NCBI RefSeq assembly: GCF_001687325.1
Contig: NZ_LZRD01000007.1
Location: 104,171 to 168,170 of the forward strand
Direction: 5' to 3'
DNA: 64,000 nt
From: Streptomyces sp. PTY087I2
GTDB lineage: Bacteria > Actinomycetota > Actinomycetes > Streptomycetales > Streptomycetaceae
In this document: in pieces, positions 49,978 through 59,279 of the stretch
Layout of the letters: every line of letters begins with the position of its first letter
Position numbering within the stretch: the stretch's first letter is position 1
Notes under the pieces: model-generated
Seen by the model: only the letters and a program-made list of their open reading frames with translations
Told to the model about the DNA's origin: nothing
Database searches by the model: none
Translations under genes and position numbers: made by a program

Positions 49978-50634
49978 ATGACGTACAGCGGAGCGGTGAA
50001 GGTCGGCGGACCGGCGAGCGTGCACGAACTGACGGATCTGATGATCTCCAAGGTCGCCGTCGGCGCGATGAACAACAACGCGTATCTGCTGCGCTGCCGG
50101 GCCACCGGCGAGCAGCTGCTGATCGACGCGGCCGCCGAGCCGGAGACCCTGCTCGCGCTGATCGGTGACGACGGCATCGCCTCCGTCGTCACCACCCACC
50201 GGCACGGGGACCACTGGCAGGCGCTGGCCGAGGTGGTCGGGGCGACCGGCGCCCGAACGTACGCGGGCCGCTACGACGCCGAGGGCATCCCGGTGCCGAC
50301 CGACGTCCTGGTCGGGGACGGCGACACGATCACCGTCGGCCGGGTCGAGCTGACCGCACGCCATCTGGTCGGTCACACCCCGGGCTCGATCGCCCTGGTC
50401 TACGACGACCCGCACGGCGCCCCGCATCTGTTCACCGGGGACTGCCTCTTCCCCGGCGGGGTCGGGAACACGCACCAGGACCCCGAGGCGTTCGCGAGCC
50501 TGCTGAACGACGTCGAGACGAAGCTGTTCGACCGGCTGCCCGACGAGACGTGGGTCTACCCGGGCCACGGGCACGACACGACACTCGGCGCCGAGCGCCC
50601 CCAGCTGCCCGAGTGGCGCGCCCGCGGCTGGTAG
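49978..50634 (+). CDS. MBL-fold metallohydrolase (glyoxalase II-like), 218 aa
   Basis: Zinc-binding motif THRHGDHW, then GHTPGSIALVY, FTGDCLFPGGVGNTH and YPGHGHDT match the glyoxalase II / persulfide dioxygenase branch. It probably hydrolyses a thioester of mycothiol or a similar thiol, in line with the preceding gene; that is inference. TAGGCT (49965-49970) overlaps the upstream stop codon and sits seven bases before the ATG. Confidence 0.9.
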   Translation: MTYSGAVKVGGPASVHELTDLMISKVAVGAMNNNAYLLRCRATGEQLLIDAAAEPETLLALIGDDGIASVVTTHRHGDHWQALAEVVGATGARTYAGRYDAEGIPVPTDVLVGDGDTITVGRVELTARHLVGHTPGSIALVYDDPHGAPHLFTGDCLFPGGVGNTHQDPEAFASLLNDVETKLFDRLPDETWVYPGHGHDTTLGAERPQLPEWRARGW

Positions 50635-50698
50635 CCCGCGCACACCCCCGTACCCGTACCTTCCGCGTACGCACGGCCTTCCTCGTACGCACGCGACA

Positions 50699-50740
50699 GC
50701 GGCCGGGGTGGACGGCTTTCGCCGCTTCCACCCCGGCCGC
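50699..50740. terminator. Bidirectional terminator between MBL and terC genes
   Basis: A 14-bp outer stem (50699-50712 with 50727-50740), a small CT bulge and an inner CGGC-TTTC-GCCG hairpin lie between convergent stop codons. Confidence 0.9.
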
Positions 50741-50779
50741 CGCCGTTGTGTCCCTGTGCCGCTCGGGGCGGCCCCGGGG

Positions 50780-51814
50780 TCAGCTGAGGGTCTTGCTCTC
50801 CTCCTCGGCCGGACCGGCGGTCTCGGCCTTCTCGGCCAGCGCCGCCTTCGCGGCCTCCTCCGTCTCGGCCGCCGCCTGCTTCTTGCTGGCGATGAGGCTG
50901 GTGATCGTGGTGATCACCAGGACGCCGCAGATGACGGAGAGCGAGAACGGAATGGAGATCTCCGGCGTGTGCACCCCGGACTCGTGCAGGGCGTGCAGCA
51001 CCAGCTTGACGCCGATGAAGCCGAGGATCACCGACAGGCCGTAGCTGAGGTGGACCAGCTTCCTCAGCAGGCCGCCGATGAGGAAGTACAGCTGACGCAG
51101 GCCCATCAGCGCGAACGCGTTGGCCGTGAAGACGATGTACGGGTCCTGGGTCAGGCCGAAGATCGCCGGGATCGAGTCCAGCGCGAACAGCACGTCGGTC
51201 ATACCGATGGCGAGCATGACCACCATCAGCGGGGTCAGGATGCGCTTGCCGTTCTTCTGGATGAAGAGCTTCGTGCCGTGGTACTGGTCGGCGACACCGA
51301 AACGGTGCTCGATCTTCTTGAGGAGGCGGTTCTCCTCGAACTCCTCTTCCTCCTCGCCGGCCCGGGCTTCCTGGATGAGCTTCCAGGCGGTGTAGATCAG
51401 GAACGCGCCGAAGATGTAGAACACCCACGAGAAGTTCGCGATCACGGCGGCGCCGGCGGCGATGAAGATCGCGCGGAGCACCAGGGCGATGAGCACACCG
51501 ATGAGCAGCACGCGCTGCTGGAGGTGCGAGGGCACCGAGAACTTCGCCATGATCAGGACGAAGACGAAGAGGTTGTCGACACTCAGCGACTTCTCGGTGA
51601 TGAAACCTGCGAAGAACTCGCCGGAGGCCTGGCTCTCGCCGAAGACCATGAGGCCGAGTCCGAAGAGGATGGCCAGCGCGATCCAGACGACCGTCCAGAT
51701 CCCGGCTTCCTTGGTCGACACGTCATGGGGCTTGCGCCCGATGAAGAAGTCGACGGCGATGAGGGCCGACAGACCAACGATGGTCAGGGCCCAAACGGTC
51801 CATGAAACGTCCAC
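50780..51814 (-). CDS. TerC/Alx family integral membrane protein, 344 aa
   Basis: About nine membrane helices with the TerC signatures ITEKSLSVDNLFVFVLIMAK and GMTDVLFALDSIPAIFG, whose acidic residues probably bind metal. TerC/Alx proteins are thought to move Mn2+ out of the cytoplasm. An acidic loop (EEEEEFEENRLLKKIE) and an Ala/Glu tail are cytoplasmic. The GTG at 51814 has GGAGG five bases upstream. The leader contains a yybP-ykoY-type riboswitch, a Mn2+ sensor common before this family. Confidence 0.94.
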   Translation of the reverse strand: MDVSWTVWALTIVGLSALIAVDFFIGRKPHDVSTKEAGIWTVVWIALAILFGLGLMVFGESQASGEFFAGFITEKSLSVDNLFVFVLIMAKFSVPSHLQQRVLLIGVLIALVLRAIFIAAGAAVIANFSWVFYIFGAFLIYTAWKLIQEARAGEEEEEFEENRLLKKIEHRFGVADQYHGTKLFIQKNGKRILTPLMVVMLAIGMTDVLFALDSIPAIFGLTQDPYIVFTANAFALMGLRQLYFLIGGLLRKLVHLSYGLSVILGFIGVKLVLHALHESGVHTPEISIPFSLSVICGVLVITTITSLIASKKQAAAETEEAAKAALAEKAETAGPAEEESKTLS

Positions 51815-51818
51815 TGCG

Positions 51819-51828
51819 CCTCCGGCAG
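51819..51828 (-). promoter_or_regulatory. terC ribosome-binding site, complementary to riboswitch stem
   Basis: The minus-strand CTGCCGGAGG holds the terC Shine-Dalgarno sequence. It is a perfect 10-base complement of CCTCCGGCAG at 51859-51868, which forms the 3' strand of the riboswitch P1 stem. Pairing of the two would hide the ribosome-binding site. Confidence 0.75.
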
Positions 51829-51862
51829 TTCGCTACGGCTACTGAATCAGCGTCGTCGCTGC

Positions 51863-51967
51863 CGGAGGTCTCTTCCATCCCTGCACACAGCACGTGCCTG
51901 GACCGGCGCCCCGGGACCGAGAACGGTCCGTACTGACGGGACGCCGCGTAAGGAGTACTCCCCTCCG
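51863..51967 (-). promoter_or_regulatory. yybP-ykoY-type Mn2+ riboswitch upstream of terC
   Basis: On the minus strand the element opens with CGGAGG-GGAGTA, contains CCCGTCA, and closes with GAGACCTCCG. These match the yybP-ykoY consensus blocks (GGGGAGUA near the 5' end, CGUCA inside, GAGACC at the 3' end), and P1 forms by CGGAGG pairing with CCTCCG. The aptamer ends 48 bases before the terC start. A promoter (TTTACC at 52000-52005, TACTGT at 51976-51981, 18-base spacer) lies directly upstream. Confidence 0.87.
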
Positions 51968-52055
51968 TTCCCCGAACAGTACAGGTATCACCAAGGAAAG
52001 GTAAAGAAAAGAGTAAAGAGATTACCAAAAGCGCAGGTCAGGGTTGTTTGCTCGG

Positions 52056-54080
52056 TCAGCGGCCGGCGGCTCTGCGGGCCGCTGTCACCGCCGCGAGCAC
52101 CTGCTCCAGGACGCGGCTGCCCGGCGGGATCGTCAACGGCTCGTACGTCCAGGCGTGCCCGACCCAGGGGTCGGCGAGGTGGCTGTCGGCGACCGGGGTG
52201 ATCCGCAACAGCGAACGCCACAGCGGGTCGAGGATCGGCCCGTACGCACTGGCCTCCTCCCGGTCCGCGACCATCAGGAGGTGCACTCCGACCGCGGGGC
52301 CCTCGTCGGCGAGATAGCGGAGCTGGGTGACGGCCCGGTCGTCGAAGCCGTGCGGGAAGTCGTTGACCACGAGGAGCTGTTCGCCGGTGTCCAGGTCGGG
52401 CGGGAGCGAGTCGGCGGCCCGGGCCCGCACCGCCATCTGCACCAGGTCCACCCGCCGGGTGAGGTGGGCGAGGACCGAGGCCACTCCCCCGGGTCCGGCG
52501 GCGGGCGGTCCGGCGAGGACGCCCGCGTCGACCAGCGGCGCGAGCGGACCGGCCGCCGAACCCGCCGGGTCGATGACGTGCACCGCGAACTCCCCGGGCG
52601 GATACACCGCGAGCAGCCGTGCCGCGTGCGCGACCGCGGTCTCCATGGCCAGTCGGCGGAGCTGGTCGGTGTCCATCAGGGCGGCCGCCTCGGAGCCCGT
52701 CCGCCCGCTGTCCACCCACATCCCGCGCTCCAGCGGCAGCCGGACGAGCAGCGGGATGCGCAGGTCGGTGCGCTCGGGAAGGTGGAGATCCCCGATGCGC
52801 AGGGCCATCGGTATCTCCATGGGGATGCGGTGGGCGTGCCAGACGGGGTTGCCCCAGCCCGCGTACGCCGCCGGGAGCGCGGGCTCGACGACGGCCGATT
52901 CGGCGGCCAGCTGGTTCAGATCGCGGTCGAGTGCTTCCCGGGCCCGGGAGGTCAGCTCGTCGCGCTTGGCGCGGGCCTCCTCGCGGGCGCGGTCGCCCGC
53001 GCCGCCGATCCGGTTGCGCGGGTCGGACAGGGCCCGGTCGAGCTCCTGGTCCATCCGGGACTCGGCGAAGTCGACGGCGCTGCGGTAGGCGGCGACGGCG
53101 CGTGCCAGGTCCTCGAACATGCCCCAGATCTGGTTGTAGAGGCGCTCGTCCATCGACCAGCCGGTGGCGTCCCCCGCGACCGGCTGGGCGGGCTGTCCCG
53201 GCTGGGCGGGGGGTGCGGTGGGCGGCGGCGAGGGGGGCGCGGCGTGCTGCCGCCGCGGGTGCGCGTAGTTGATGGGCCCGCCGGCGGAGGCTCCCGGGGC
53301 CGAGGGTCCCGCGGCGGCCGGTCCGGGGGCGGGGTGCGGCTGAGTGGTGTGCGCCGGGCCGGAGGCGGTCTGCGGCTGGGTGGTGTGCGCCGGGTCGGTC
53401 AGTGGCTCGGGGGGCTCCGGGGCCGGGTGCGGGGTCGGCGCGGCCGGGCGGTGGTCCGCGGCGCCCGTCGCGTGCCGTACGCGGTCGCCTTCCGGGGTCC
53501 GGGGCGGCGGCGGGGCCACCGAGCGGGCCAGGCCCCGGGTGACGGCCTCCTGGATCGCGCCGGCCAGTGCGGCGGGGTCGGTCACGCCCTGGTCGGCGAG
53601 CATGTCGGCGAGCCCGCCCGCATACCCCTGTCCGACGGCCCGGACCTTCCAGGCGTCCTGACGGCGGTAGAGCTCCAGGGCGCTGACCGCGGATTCGGTG
53701 TCCAGATCGGTGAGCGTGAAGGTGGCGATCTCGGTGCCGTCGAGCCCGGTGACGGCGACGAAGGGCGCGGGGACGGCGCCGAACCGCACCGGGCCGCCGA
53801 CTCCGACGGGCAGCGCGAGCAGCACGGTGACCCGGTGGACGCCGGCGGGCAGGGCCTCCAGGTCGACGGCGAGCCGGTGGTCGGCCGCCGCCTGCTGGGA
53901 GACTTCGAGCCCGGGGAGCTGGGGCGAGCCGGGGTGGGCGATCCACTCGATGCCGGGCACCGTGCCCCGTTCGTCGCCGAGGGTGGCCCCGGCCACGACG
54001 GGCGTGCCCGCCGACACCCGGATCTCCAGACGGGTCTGGGGCAAGGTGTGGTTCTGCCCCCGGACCAGTTCGGCCGTCAT
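52056..54080 (-). CDS. TerD-like domain fused to FtsK/SpoIIIE-like domain, 674 aa
   Basis: Residues 1-190 are TerD-like (LVRGQNHTLPQTRLEIRVSA; TDLDTESAVSALELYRRQDA). A Pro/Ala-rich linker (about 195-315) and a charged coiled-coil-like region (about 320-420) follow. The C-terminal 240 residues resemble an FtsK/SpoIIIE-type core (LRIGDLHLPERTDLRIPLLV; LLVVNDFPHGFDDRAV; GVHLLMVADRE), but I cannot find an intact Walker A loop, so it may be a non-hydrolysing form. It lies downstream of terD and uvrB on the same strand. Confidence 0.8.
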   Translation of the reverse strand: MTAELVRGQNHTLPQTRLEIRVSAGTPVVAGATLGDERGTVPGIEWIAHPGSPQLPGLEVSQQAAADHRLAVDLEALPAGVHRVTVLLALPVGVGGPVRFGAVPAPFVAVTGLDGTEIATFTLTDLDTESAVSALELYRRQDAWKVRAVGQGYAGGLADMLADQGVTDPAALAGAIQEAVTRGLARSVAPPPPRTPEGDRVRHATGAADHRPAAPTPHPAPEPPEPLTDPAHTTQPQTASGPAHTTQPHPAPGPAAAGPSAPGASAGGPINYAHPRRQHAAPPSPPPTAPPAQPGQPAQPVAGDATGWSMDERLYNQIWGMFEDLARAVAAYRSAVDFAESRMDQELDRALSDPRNRIGGAGDRAREEARAKRDELTSRAREALDRDLNQLAAESAVVEPALPAAYAGWGNPVWHAHRIPMEIPMALRIGDLHLPERTDLRIPLLVRLPLERGMWVDSGRTGSEAAALMDTDQLRRLAMETAVAHAARLLAVYPPGEFAVHVIDPAGSAAGPLAPLVDAGVLAGPPAAGPGGVASVLAHLTRRVDLVQMAVRARAADSLPPDLDTGEQLLVVNDFPHGFDDRAVTQLRYLADEGPAVGVHLLMVADREEASAYGPILDPLWRSLLRITPVADSHLADPWVGHAWTYEPLTIPPGSRVLEQVLAAVTAARRAAGR

Positions 54081-54178
54081 TGCCCTGTCCCCCTCGACGA
54101 TGGCCGCGCGCGCCGGGCCGTGCGATGCCGTGTTCCGCTGCGTACTGCTGTGCTGCCGTGTACTGCCGTGCTGTGCGT

Positions 54179-54219
54179 GGGGGCGGCTCCGGCGGCCTGT
54201 GCCGTCGGGAGCCGCCCCC
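54179..54219 (-). terminator. Hairpin after terD
   Basis: A perfect 12-bp stem (54179-54190 with 54208-54219) lies 38 bases after the terD stop, before the fusion gene. Confidence 0.85.
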
Positions 54220-54256
54220 GTCCGTCGCGACGCCGGGCCGGGGCCCGGTCCGGGTC

Positions 54257-54835
54257 CTACAGGTGCGGGAGGATCGACGGCATCAGGTCCTGGAAGGTAC
54301 GGCCGTTGGCCGGGTTCCCGAGGGCCGTCATCTTCCAGCCGCCGCCCGCGCGGTGCACCTTCGCCATGATCTGGGCGGTGTACTGGCCGCCGCCGTCGAG
54401 CGTGTACCGGGCGAGCTCCTGGCCGTTGGTCTCGTCGACGATGCGGCAGAAGGCGTTCTGGACCTCCTGGAACGTCTGGCCGGTGAAGGAGTTCACCGTG
54501 AAGACGATCTGGTCGATGTGGACCGGGACGCGCTGGAGGTCGACGAGGATCGCCTCGTCGTCGCCGCCGGAGCCCGCGCCGCCGACCAGGTTGTCACCGG
54601 TGTGCTTGACCGAGCCGTCGTCGCTGACGAGGTGGCGGAAGAACACGACGTCGACGGGCTGCTTGTCGGCGAAGAGCACCGCCGAGGCATCCAGGTCGAC
54701 CTCGCGGGTGCGCGAACCGAACAGGCCACGGCGCGGCGCCGCCTGCCAGCCGAGCCCCATCCGTACCGCGGTCAGGGTCCCCCCGTCGCTCTTCTCCAGG
54801 CTGATGGCCTGACCCTTGGTCATATTGACCGTCAC
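54257..54835 (-). CDS. TerD family stress protein, 192 aa
   Basis: Complete TerD: TKGQAISLEK start, GLGWQA, DLDASAVLFA and the Ca2+ loop KHTGDNLVG-GAGSGGDDE, then VFTVNSFTG and AFCRIVD. The GTG at 54835 has GAGGGG nine bases upstream; an ATG at 54823 (MTKGQAI) is an alternative. It is the canonical partner of TerC-type and larger TerD-fusion proteins, both of which are neighbours here. Confidence 0.94.
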   Translation of the reverse strand: MTVNMTKGQAISLEKSDGGTLTAVRMGLGWQAAPRRGLFGSRTREVDLDASAVLFADKQPVDVVFFRHLVSDDGSVKHTGDNLVGGAGSGGDDEAILVDLQRVPVHIDQIVFTVNSFTGQTFQEVQNAFCRIVDETNGQELARYTLDGGGQYTAQIMAKVHRAGGGWKMTALGNPANGRTFQDLMPSILPHL

Positions 54836-54992
54836 GCGCTGTCCCCTCTCTGCATTGCCCCGCAACCATCCGTGTGCGGTTTCCCCGCACCCTACGCATT
54901 CCACGCCGGGCGGCAGCAGGTTCGGTCCGTTTTTGTGTCGGTCTTGCAACACACCCGGCGTGGCCCGCCCGGCGCGGTGGAGCGGTGTCGCT

Positions 54993-55023
54993 CGCCGGTG
55001 CCGGTAGCGGCCCGGCACCGGCG
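54993..55023 (-). terminator. Hairpin terminator after uvrB
   Basis: A perfect 12-bp stem (54993-55004 with 55012-55023) and a 7-base loop lie 26 bases beyond the uvrB stop. Confidence 0.88.
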
Positions 55024-55049
55024 ATCGGCAGCGGGATCGAACGTCGGGA

Positions 55050-57191
55050 TCAGGCCATGCCCGCTTCCTTCATCTGCCGCAGCTCCTTCTTCAGTTCGCC
55101 GACCTCGTCGCGCAGCCGGGCGGCCACCTCGAACTGAAGATCCGCGGCGGCGGCCCGCATCCGGTCGGTCATCTCCTCGATGATCCCGGCCAGTTCGGTC
55201 GCGGGCCGGTCGCTGAGGACCGCGCCGGGCTTGGCGGCCTTGCCCTTCGCCGCCCCCTTCGCTCCGCCCTTGGCCGCCTTGCCGCCGAGCGCGGGGACCG
55301 GGGCCTTGGTCTCCTTGCCCTGCCGGTAGCCCGTGCCGAGGAGCTGCTCGGTGTCGATCTCCTCGCGGGCGATGGTCGCGACGATGTCGTTGATCTTCTT
55401 GCGCAGCGGCTGCGGGTCGATGCCCCGCTCGGTGTTGTAGGCGATCTGCTTCTCGCGGCGCCGGTTCGTCTCGTCGATCGCCTGCTCCATGGCCGGGGTG
55501 ACCTTGTCGGCGTACATGTGGACCTGGCCGGAGACGTTACGGGCGGCGCGGCCGATGGTCTGGATGAGCGAGGTGCCGGAGCGCAGGAAGCCCTGCTTGT
55601 CGGCGTCGAGAATGGCCACGAGGGACACCTCGGGGAGGTCGAGGCCCTCGCGCAGCAGGTTGATGCCGACGAGCACGTCGTACTCACCGGAGCGCAGCTC
55701 GCGCAGCAGCTCGATGCGGCGCAGGGTGTCGACGTCGCTGTGGAGATAGCGGACCTGGATGCCGAGCTCCAGGAAATAGTCGGTGAGGTCCTCGGCCATC
55801 TTCTTGGTGAGCGTGGTGACCAGGACCCGCTCATCGCGCTCGGTGCGCTCGCGGATCTCGTGGACCAGGTCGTCGATCTGGCCCTCGGTGGGCTTGACGA
55901 CGACCTCGGGGTCGACGAGGCCGGTGGGGCGGATGATCTGCTCGACGAACCCGTCGCCGCGCGAGAGCTCGTACTTCCCCGGGGTGGCGGAGAGGTACAC
56001 CGTCTGGTCGATCCGCTTCAGGAACTCCTCCCACTTCAGCGGCCGGTTGTCCATGGCGGACGGCAGCCGGAAGCCGTGGTCGACGAGGGTCCGCTTGCGG
56101 GAGGCGTCCCCCTCGTACATCGCGCCGATCTGCGGGACGGTGACGTGGGACTCGTCCAGGACGAGCAGGAAGTCGTCCGGGAAGTAGTCGAGGAGGGTGT
56201 TGGGGGCGGTGCCGGGCGCGCGGTCGTCGAAGTGCATCGAGTAGTTCTCGACGCCGGAGCAGGTGCCGATCTGGCGGAGCATCTCGATGTCGTACGTGGT
56301 GCGCATGCGCAGGCGCTGGGCCTCCAGCATCTTGCCCTGCTTCTCCAGCTCGGCCAGGCGCTGTTCCAGCTCCTGCTCGATGCCGCTGACGGCCCGCTCC
56401 ATGCGCTCGGGCCCGGCGACGTAGTGGCTGGCGGGGAAGACGTGGACCGTGGGGTCCTCGCTGATGATCTCGCCGGTGAGCGGGTGGAGCGTGGACAGGT
56501 TCTCGATCTCGTCGCCGAACATCTCGATGCGGACGGCGAGCTCCTCGTAGACCGGGAAGATCTCGATGGTGTCGCCCCGGACCCGGAAGGTGCCGCGGGT
56601 GAACGCCAGATCGTTGCGGGTGTACTGCATCTCGACGAAGCGGCGCAGCAGCTGGTCGCGGTCGATCTCCTCGCCGACCTTGAGCTGGACCATGCGGTCC
56701 ACGTACTCCTGGGGCGTACCGAGGCCGTAGATGCAGGAGACGGAGGCGACCACGACGACGTCGCGCCGGGTGAGCAGCGAGTTCGTCGCGGAGTGGCGCA
56801 GCCGCTCGACCTCCTCGTTGATGGAGGAGTCCTTCTCGATGTAGGTGTCCGACTGGGGGACGTACGCCTCGGGCTGGTAGTAGTCGTAGTACGAGACGAA
56901 ATACTCCACCGCGTTGTTCGGGAGGAGCTCACGGAACTCGTTGGCCAGCTGGGCGGCGAGCGTCTTGTTCGGCGCCATCACCAGGGTGGGGCGTTGCAGC
57001 TTCTCGATCATCCAGGCGGTGGTCGCCGACTTGCCGGTGCCGGTGGCGCCGAGCAGGACGACGTCCTTCTCGTCGGCGCGGATACGCCGCTCCAGCTCGG
57101 CGATGGCCGTCGGCTGGTCGCCGCTGGGCTGGTAGGGACTGACGACCTCGAAAGGCCGCACCGAACGTTCGATCTTGGAACCGGGCCGCAT
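55050..57191 (-). CDS. uvrB: UvrABC excinuclease subunit B, 713 aa
   Basis: Helicase-like repair protein: Walker [13 protein letters not shown], the beta-hairpin [27 protein letters not shown] and the C-terminal UVR motif ([20 protein letters not shown]). A Lys/Ala/Gly-rich insert ([19 protein letters not shown]) sits just before the UVR motif. The ATG at 57191 has no ribosome-binding site; it is six bases after TACGGT of a damage-type promoter, so it is probably leaderless. Confidence 0.97.
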   Translation of the reverse strand: MRPGSKIERSVRPFEVVSPYQPSGDQPTAIAELERRIRADEKDVVLLGATGTGKSATTAWMIEKLQRPTLVMAPNKTLAAQLANEFRELLPNNAVEYFVSYYDYYQPEAYVPQSDTYIEKDSSINEEVERLRHSATNSLLTRRDVVVVASVSCIYGLGTPQEYVDRMVQLKVGEEIDRDQLLRRFVEMQYTRNDLAFTRGTFRVRGDTIEIFPVYEELAVRIEMFGDEIENLSTLHPLTGEIISEDPTVHVFPASHYVAGPERMERAVSGIEQELEQRLAELEKQGKMLEAQRLRMRTTYDIEMLRQIGTCSGVENYSMHFDDRAPGTAPNTLLDYFPDDFLLVLDESHVTVPQIGAMYEGDASRKRTLVDHGFRLPSAMDNRPLKWEEFLKRIDQTVYLSATPGKYELSRGDGFVEQIIRPTGLVDPEVVVKPTEGQIDDLVHEIRERTERDERVLVTTLTKKMAEDLTDYFLELGIQVRYLHSDVDTLRRIELLRELRSGEYDVLVGINLLREGLDLPEVSLVAILDADKQGFLRSGTSLIQTIGRAARNVSGQVHMYADKVTPAMEQAIDETNRRREKQIAYNTERGIDPQPLRKKINDIVATIAREEIDTEQLLGTGYRQGKETKAPVPALGGKAAKGGAKGAAKGKAAKPGAVLSDRPATELAGIIEEMTDRMRAAAADLQFEVAARLRDEVGELKKELRQMKEAGMA

Positions 57192-57197
57192 GCAACC

Positions 57198-57220
57198 ACC
57201 GTACGACCCGCCACTGACAA
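57198..57220 (-). promoter_or_regulatory. RecA-independent DNA-damage promoter of uvrB
   Basis: TTGTCAGTG, eight bases, TACGGT on the minus strand is an exact match to the actinobacterial pattern tTGTCRgtg-N8-TAnnnT (PafBC-dependent in mycobacteria). A 25-base segment including it is identical to the one before ogt at 59251-59275. Confidence 0.9.
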
Positions 57221-57230
57221 CGGCCTCGGA

Positions 57231-58061
57231 TCAGCGGTACCGGGCCCTTGCCGCACCCTCACGGACCATGCCCCGCGGGCGGTGTCCGGCCCGCGGGTGC
57301 GGGTCGCGGCCGCCCGTCACCGCCCTCGGGTCGAACAGGAGCACGACGGCGGCAAGGAGCAGGAAGCAGGCGGGTCCTGCCAGCATCGGGCCGATGATCT
57401 CGGCGGGCCGGTCGCGGGGCAGGACGTCGGCCAGGTCGGCCGGCAAGGTGGGCGGCAGGTGCAGGTGCACGTCGAGCGCCGCCATGCCGGTGTAGTGCAT
57501 CCCGGTCACCGCGACGGCCATCAGGGTGCTCGCGCCGAGGCCGGAGAGGGCTCCTCGCAGGGTGACGGCCGCCCACAGCGCGCCCGTGGCGGCGCACCCG
57601 GCGATCAGCACCGAGAGGACGACGAGGGGGGTGTCGTACGCGAACTGCGCGGCCATCCGCATGCCCGCCATGCCGAGGTAGTGCATCGAGGCGATGCCGA
57701 GTCCGGTGATGGTGCCGCCGGTGATCAGCGCCATGCGGGTCGCGCCCCGGTACCCGACAATGAAGATGCCGATGCCGATCATCACCACGGCCACGGCCAG
57801 GCCGGCGAAGGTGAGGGGCTTGTCGTAGGAGATCGGCGTCTCCTGCACGGTGAAGCCCGTCATCGCGACGAAGTGCATGGTCCACACGCCGGAGCCGATG
57901 GACAGCGAGCCCAGCGCCAGCCAGCCGACCCGACAGGAGCGTGTGGCGTGAAGGGACCGGGTGGTGCAGCGGAGCCCGAGGGCGGCTCCCAGGGCGGCCA
58001 TGAGGAACGCCACGACCGGAGTCACCAGGCCGTAGGTGAATCCGTCGACTGTTCCTTGCAT
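57231..58061 (-). CDS. MHYT-domain integral membrane protein, 276 aa
   Basis: Three MHYT-type motifs lie at membrane-helix ends (WTMHFVAMTG, ASMHYLGMAGM, TGMHYTGMAAL) among about seven helices. MHYT domains are proposed to bind copper and sense O2, CO or NO. In many bacteria the domain is joined to GGDEF/EAL, but here only a basic 30-residue tail follows. The ATG has GAAGGG upstream. Its output partner, if any, is not adjacent. Confidence 0.9.
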   Translation of the reverse strand: MQGTVDGFTYGLVTPVVAFLMAALGAALGLRCTTRSLHATRSCRVGWLALGSLSIGSGVWTMHFVAMTGFTVQETPISYDKPLTFAGLAVAVVMIGIGIFIVGYRGATRMALITGGTITGLGIASMHYLGMAGMRMAAQFAYDTPLVVLSVLIAGCAATGALWAAVTLRGALSGLGASTLMAVAVTGMHYTGMAALDVHLHLPPTLPADLADVLPRDRPAEIIGPMLAGPACFLLLAAVVLLFDPRAVTGGRDPHPRAGHRPRGMVREGAARARYR

Positions 58062-58292
58062 GCGTGTACGCCCTTCGAGAATGCCCGGGTTCGAGGAGGG
58101 TCCCCAAGGGGCGAGTCCCGGCAGACAGACAAAAGATGGCGCATTTTATCGGCACGGCCGCACGCCGTGCTCCGCCGGTGGTCCCCGGGACCGAAGGTTC
58201 CGTTCATTTCGCGGCCATCGTCGCCCCGCCGGGCGTTGGCGGGCCGCTGTCACTCTCTGCGTGTCCGCACACTCCCGACGTGAGGAGTCCCC

Positions 58293-59180
58293 GTGTTCGT
58301 CCGCACCGCAACCGCCTCCACCACGGCCGCCGCCCTGCTCGGCGCCGGCGCCCTGCTGCTGCCCGCCGACCGGCCGGAGGTCCCGGACCAGGTCTCCGCG
58401 CAGCGGGCGAAGCCGGTCGTCGTGGCCCACCGGGGGGCGTCGGGCTACGCGCCGGAGAACACCCTCGCCGCCGTCGACGCCGCGGACGCGCTCGGCATCG
58501 ACTGGGTCGAGAACGACGTCCACCGCAGCCGTGACGGGGTGCTCGTCGTGCTGCACGACACCGACCTGAAGCGCACGACGGACGTCGAGGAGGTCTTCCC
58601 CGACCGGGCGCCGTGGGCGGTCAAGGACTTCACCGCGTCGGAGCTGGCGAAACTCGACGCGGGCAGCTGGTTCGGGGAGCAGTTCACCGGAGCCCGGATC
58701 CCTACACTCACCCAGTTCCTGAACCGGCTGGAGCGCAACCGGCAGAAGCTGCTCCTGGAGATCAAGAGCCCGGCGACCTACCCGGGCATCGAGCAGGACA
58801 TCATCCGCACGCTGGGCCGGTCGGGGTGGCTGAGCCGCTCCCACGTACGGGACCGGCTGGTCATCCAGAGCTTCGGCGCCGACAGCGTGAAGAAGGTGCA
58901 CGAGCTGCGCCCCGACATCACGACCGGCTTCCTGGGCACCCCGGCGGTGGCGGACCTGCCCTCGTACGCGGCGTTCACCGATCAGATCAACCCGTCGTAC
59001 GCGACGATCGGCGCCGACTACGTGGCGGCCGTCCAGCGGCTCAAGGGCCCGCACGGCAAGCGTCTGCGGGTGAACACGTGGACGGTCAACAAGGCGGAGG
59101 ACGCGGTGAAGGCCCGTGACTACGGGGTCGACGGCATCATCACCAACTTCCCCGACGTGGTGCGCGACGCGACGAGCTGA
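58293..59180 (+). CDS. Secreted glycerophosphodiester phosphodiesterase, 295 aa
   Basis: A signal peptide (residues 1-25) precedes a GDPD TIM barrel: VVVAHRGASGYAPENTLAAV, ENDVHRSRDGVLVVLHD (the catalytic HRG and metal-binding E-D-H residues), LLLEIKSP and VNTWTVNKAEDA. It hydrolyses glycerophosphodiesters outside the cell to glycerol-3-P and an alcohol. The GTG has AGGAG upstream. Confidence 0.92.
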   Translation: MFVRTATASTTAAALLGAGALLLPADRPEVPDQVSAQRAKPVVVAHRGASGYAPENTLAAVDAADALGIDWVENDVHRSRDGVLVVLHDTDLKRTTDVEEVFPDRAPWAVKDFTASELAKLDAGSWFGEQFTGARIPTLTQFLNRLERNRQKLLLEIKSPATYPGIEQDIIRTLGRSGWLSRSHVRDRLVIQSFGADSVKKVHELRPDITTGFLGTPAVADLPSYAAFTDQINPSYATIGADYVAAVQRLKGPHGKRLRVNTWTVNKAEDAVKARDYGVDGIITNFPDVVRDATS

Positions 59181-59249
59181 CGCGGTGGTGGGGCGGGCCG
59201 GTCGTCGCGCCTGCCGCCGGCCGGCCTGATTCCGCCGACCGGACCGTCG

Positions 59250-59272
59250 CTGTCAGTGGCGGGTCGTACGGT
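59250..59272 (+). promoter_or_regulatory. RecA-independent DNA-damage promoter of ogt
   Basis: CTGTCAGTG, eight bases, TACGGT, then seven bases to the ATG at 59280. It is an almost exact copy of the uvrB promoter and matches tTGTCRgtg-N8-TAnnnT. Confidence 0.9.
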
Positions 59273-59279
59273 GGTCGGC

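Noticed and set aside
57162..57171. LexA box in CGAACGTTCG near the uvrB start
   Set aside because: It lies inside the coding region and lacks the four-base spacer of the actinobacterial LexA box.
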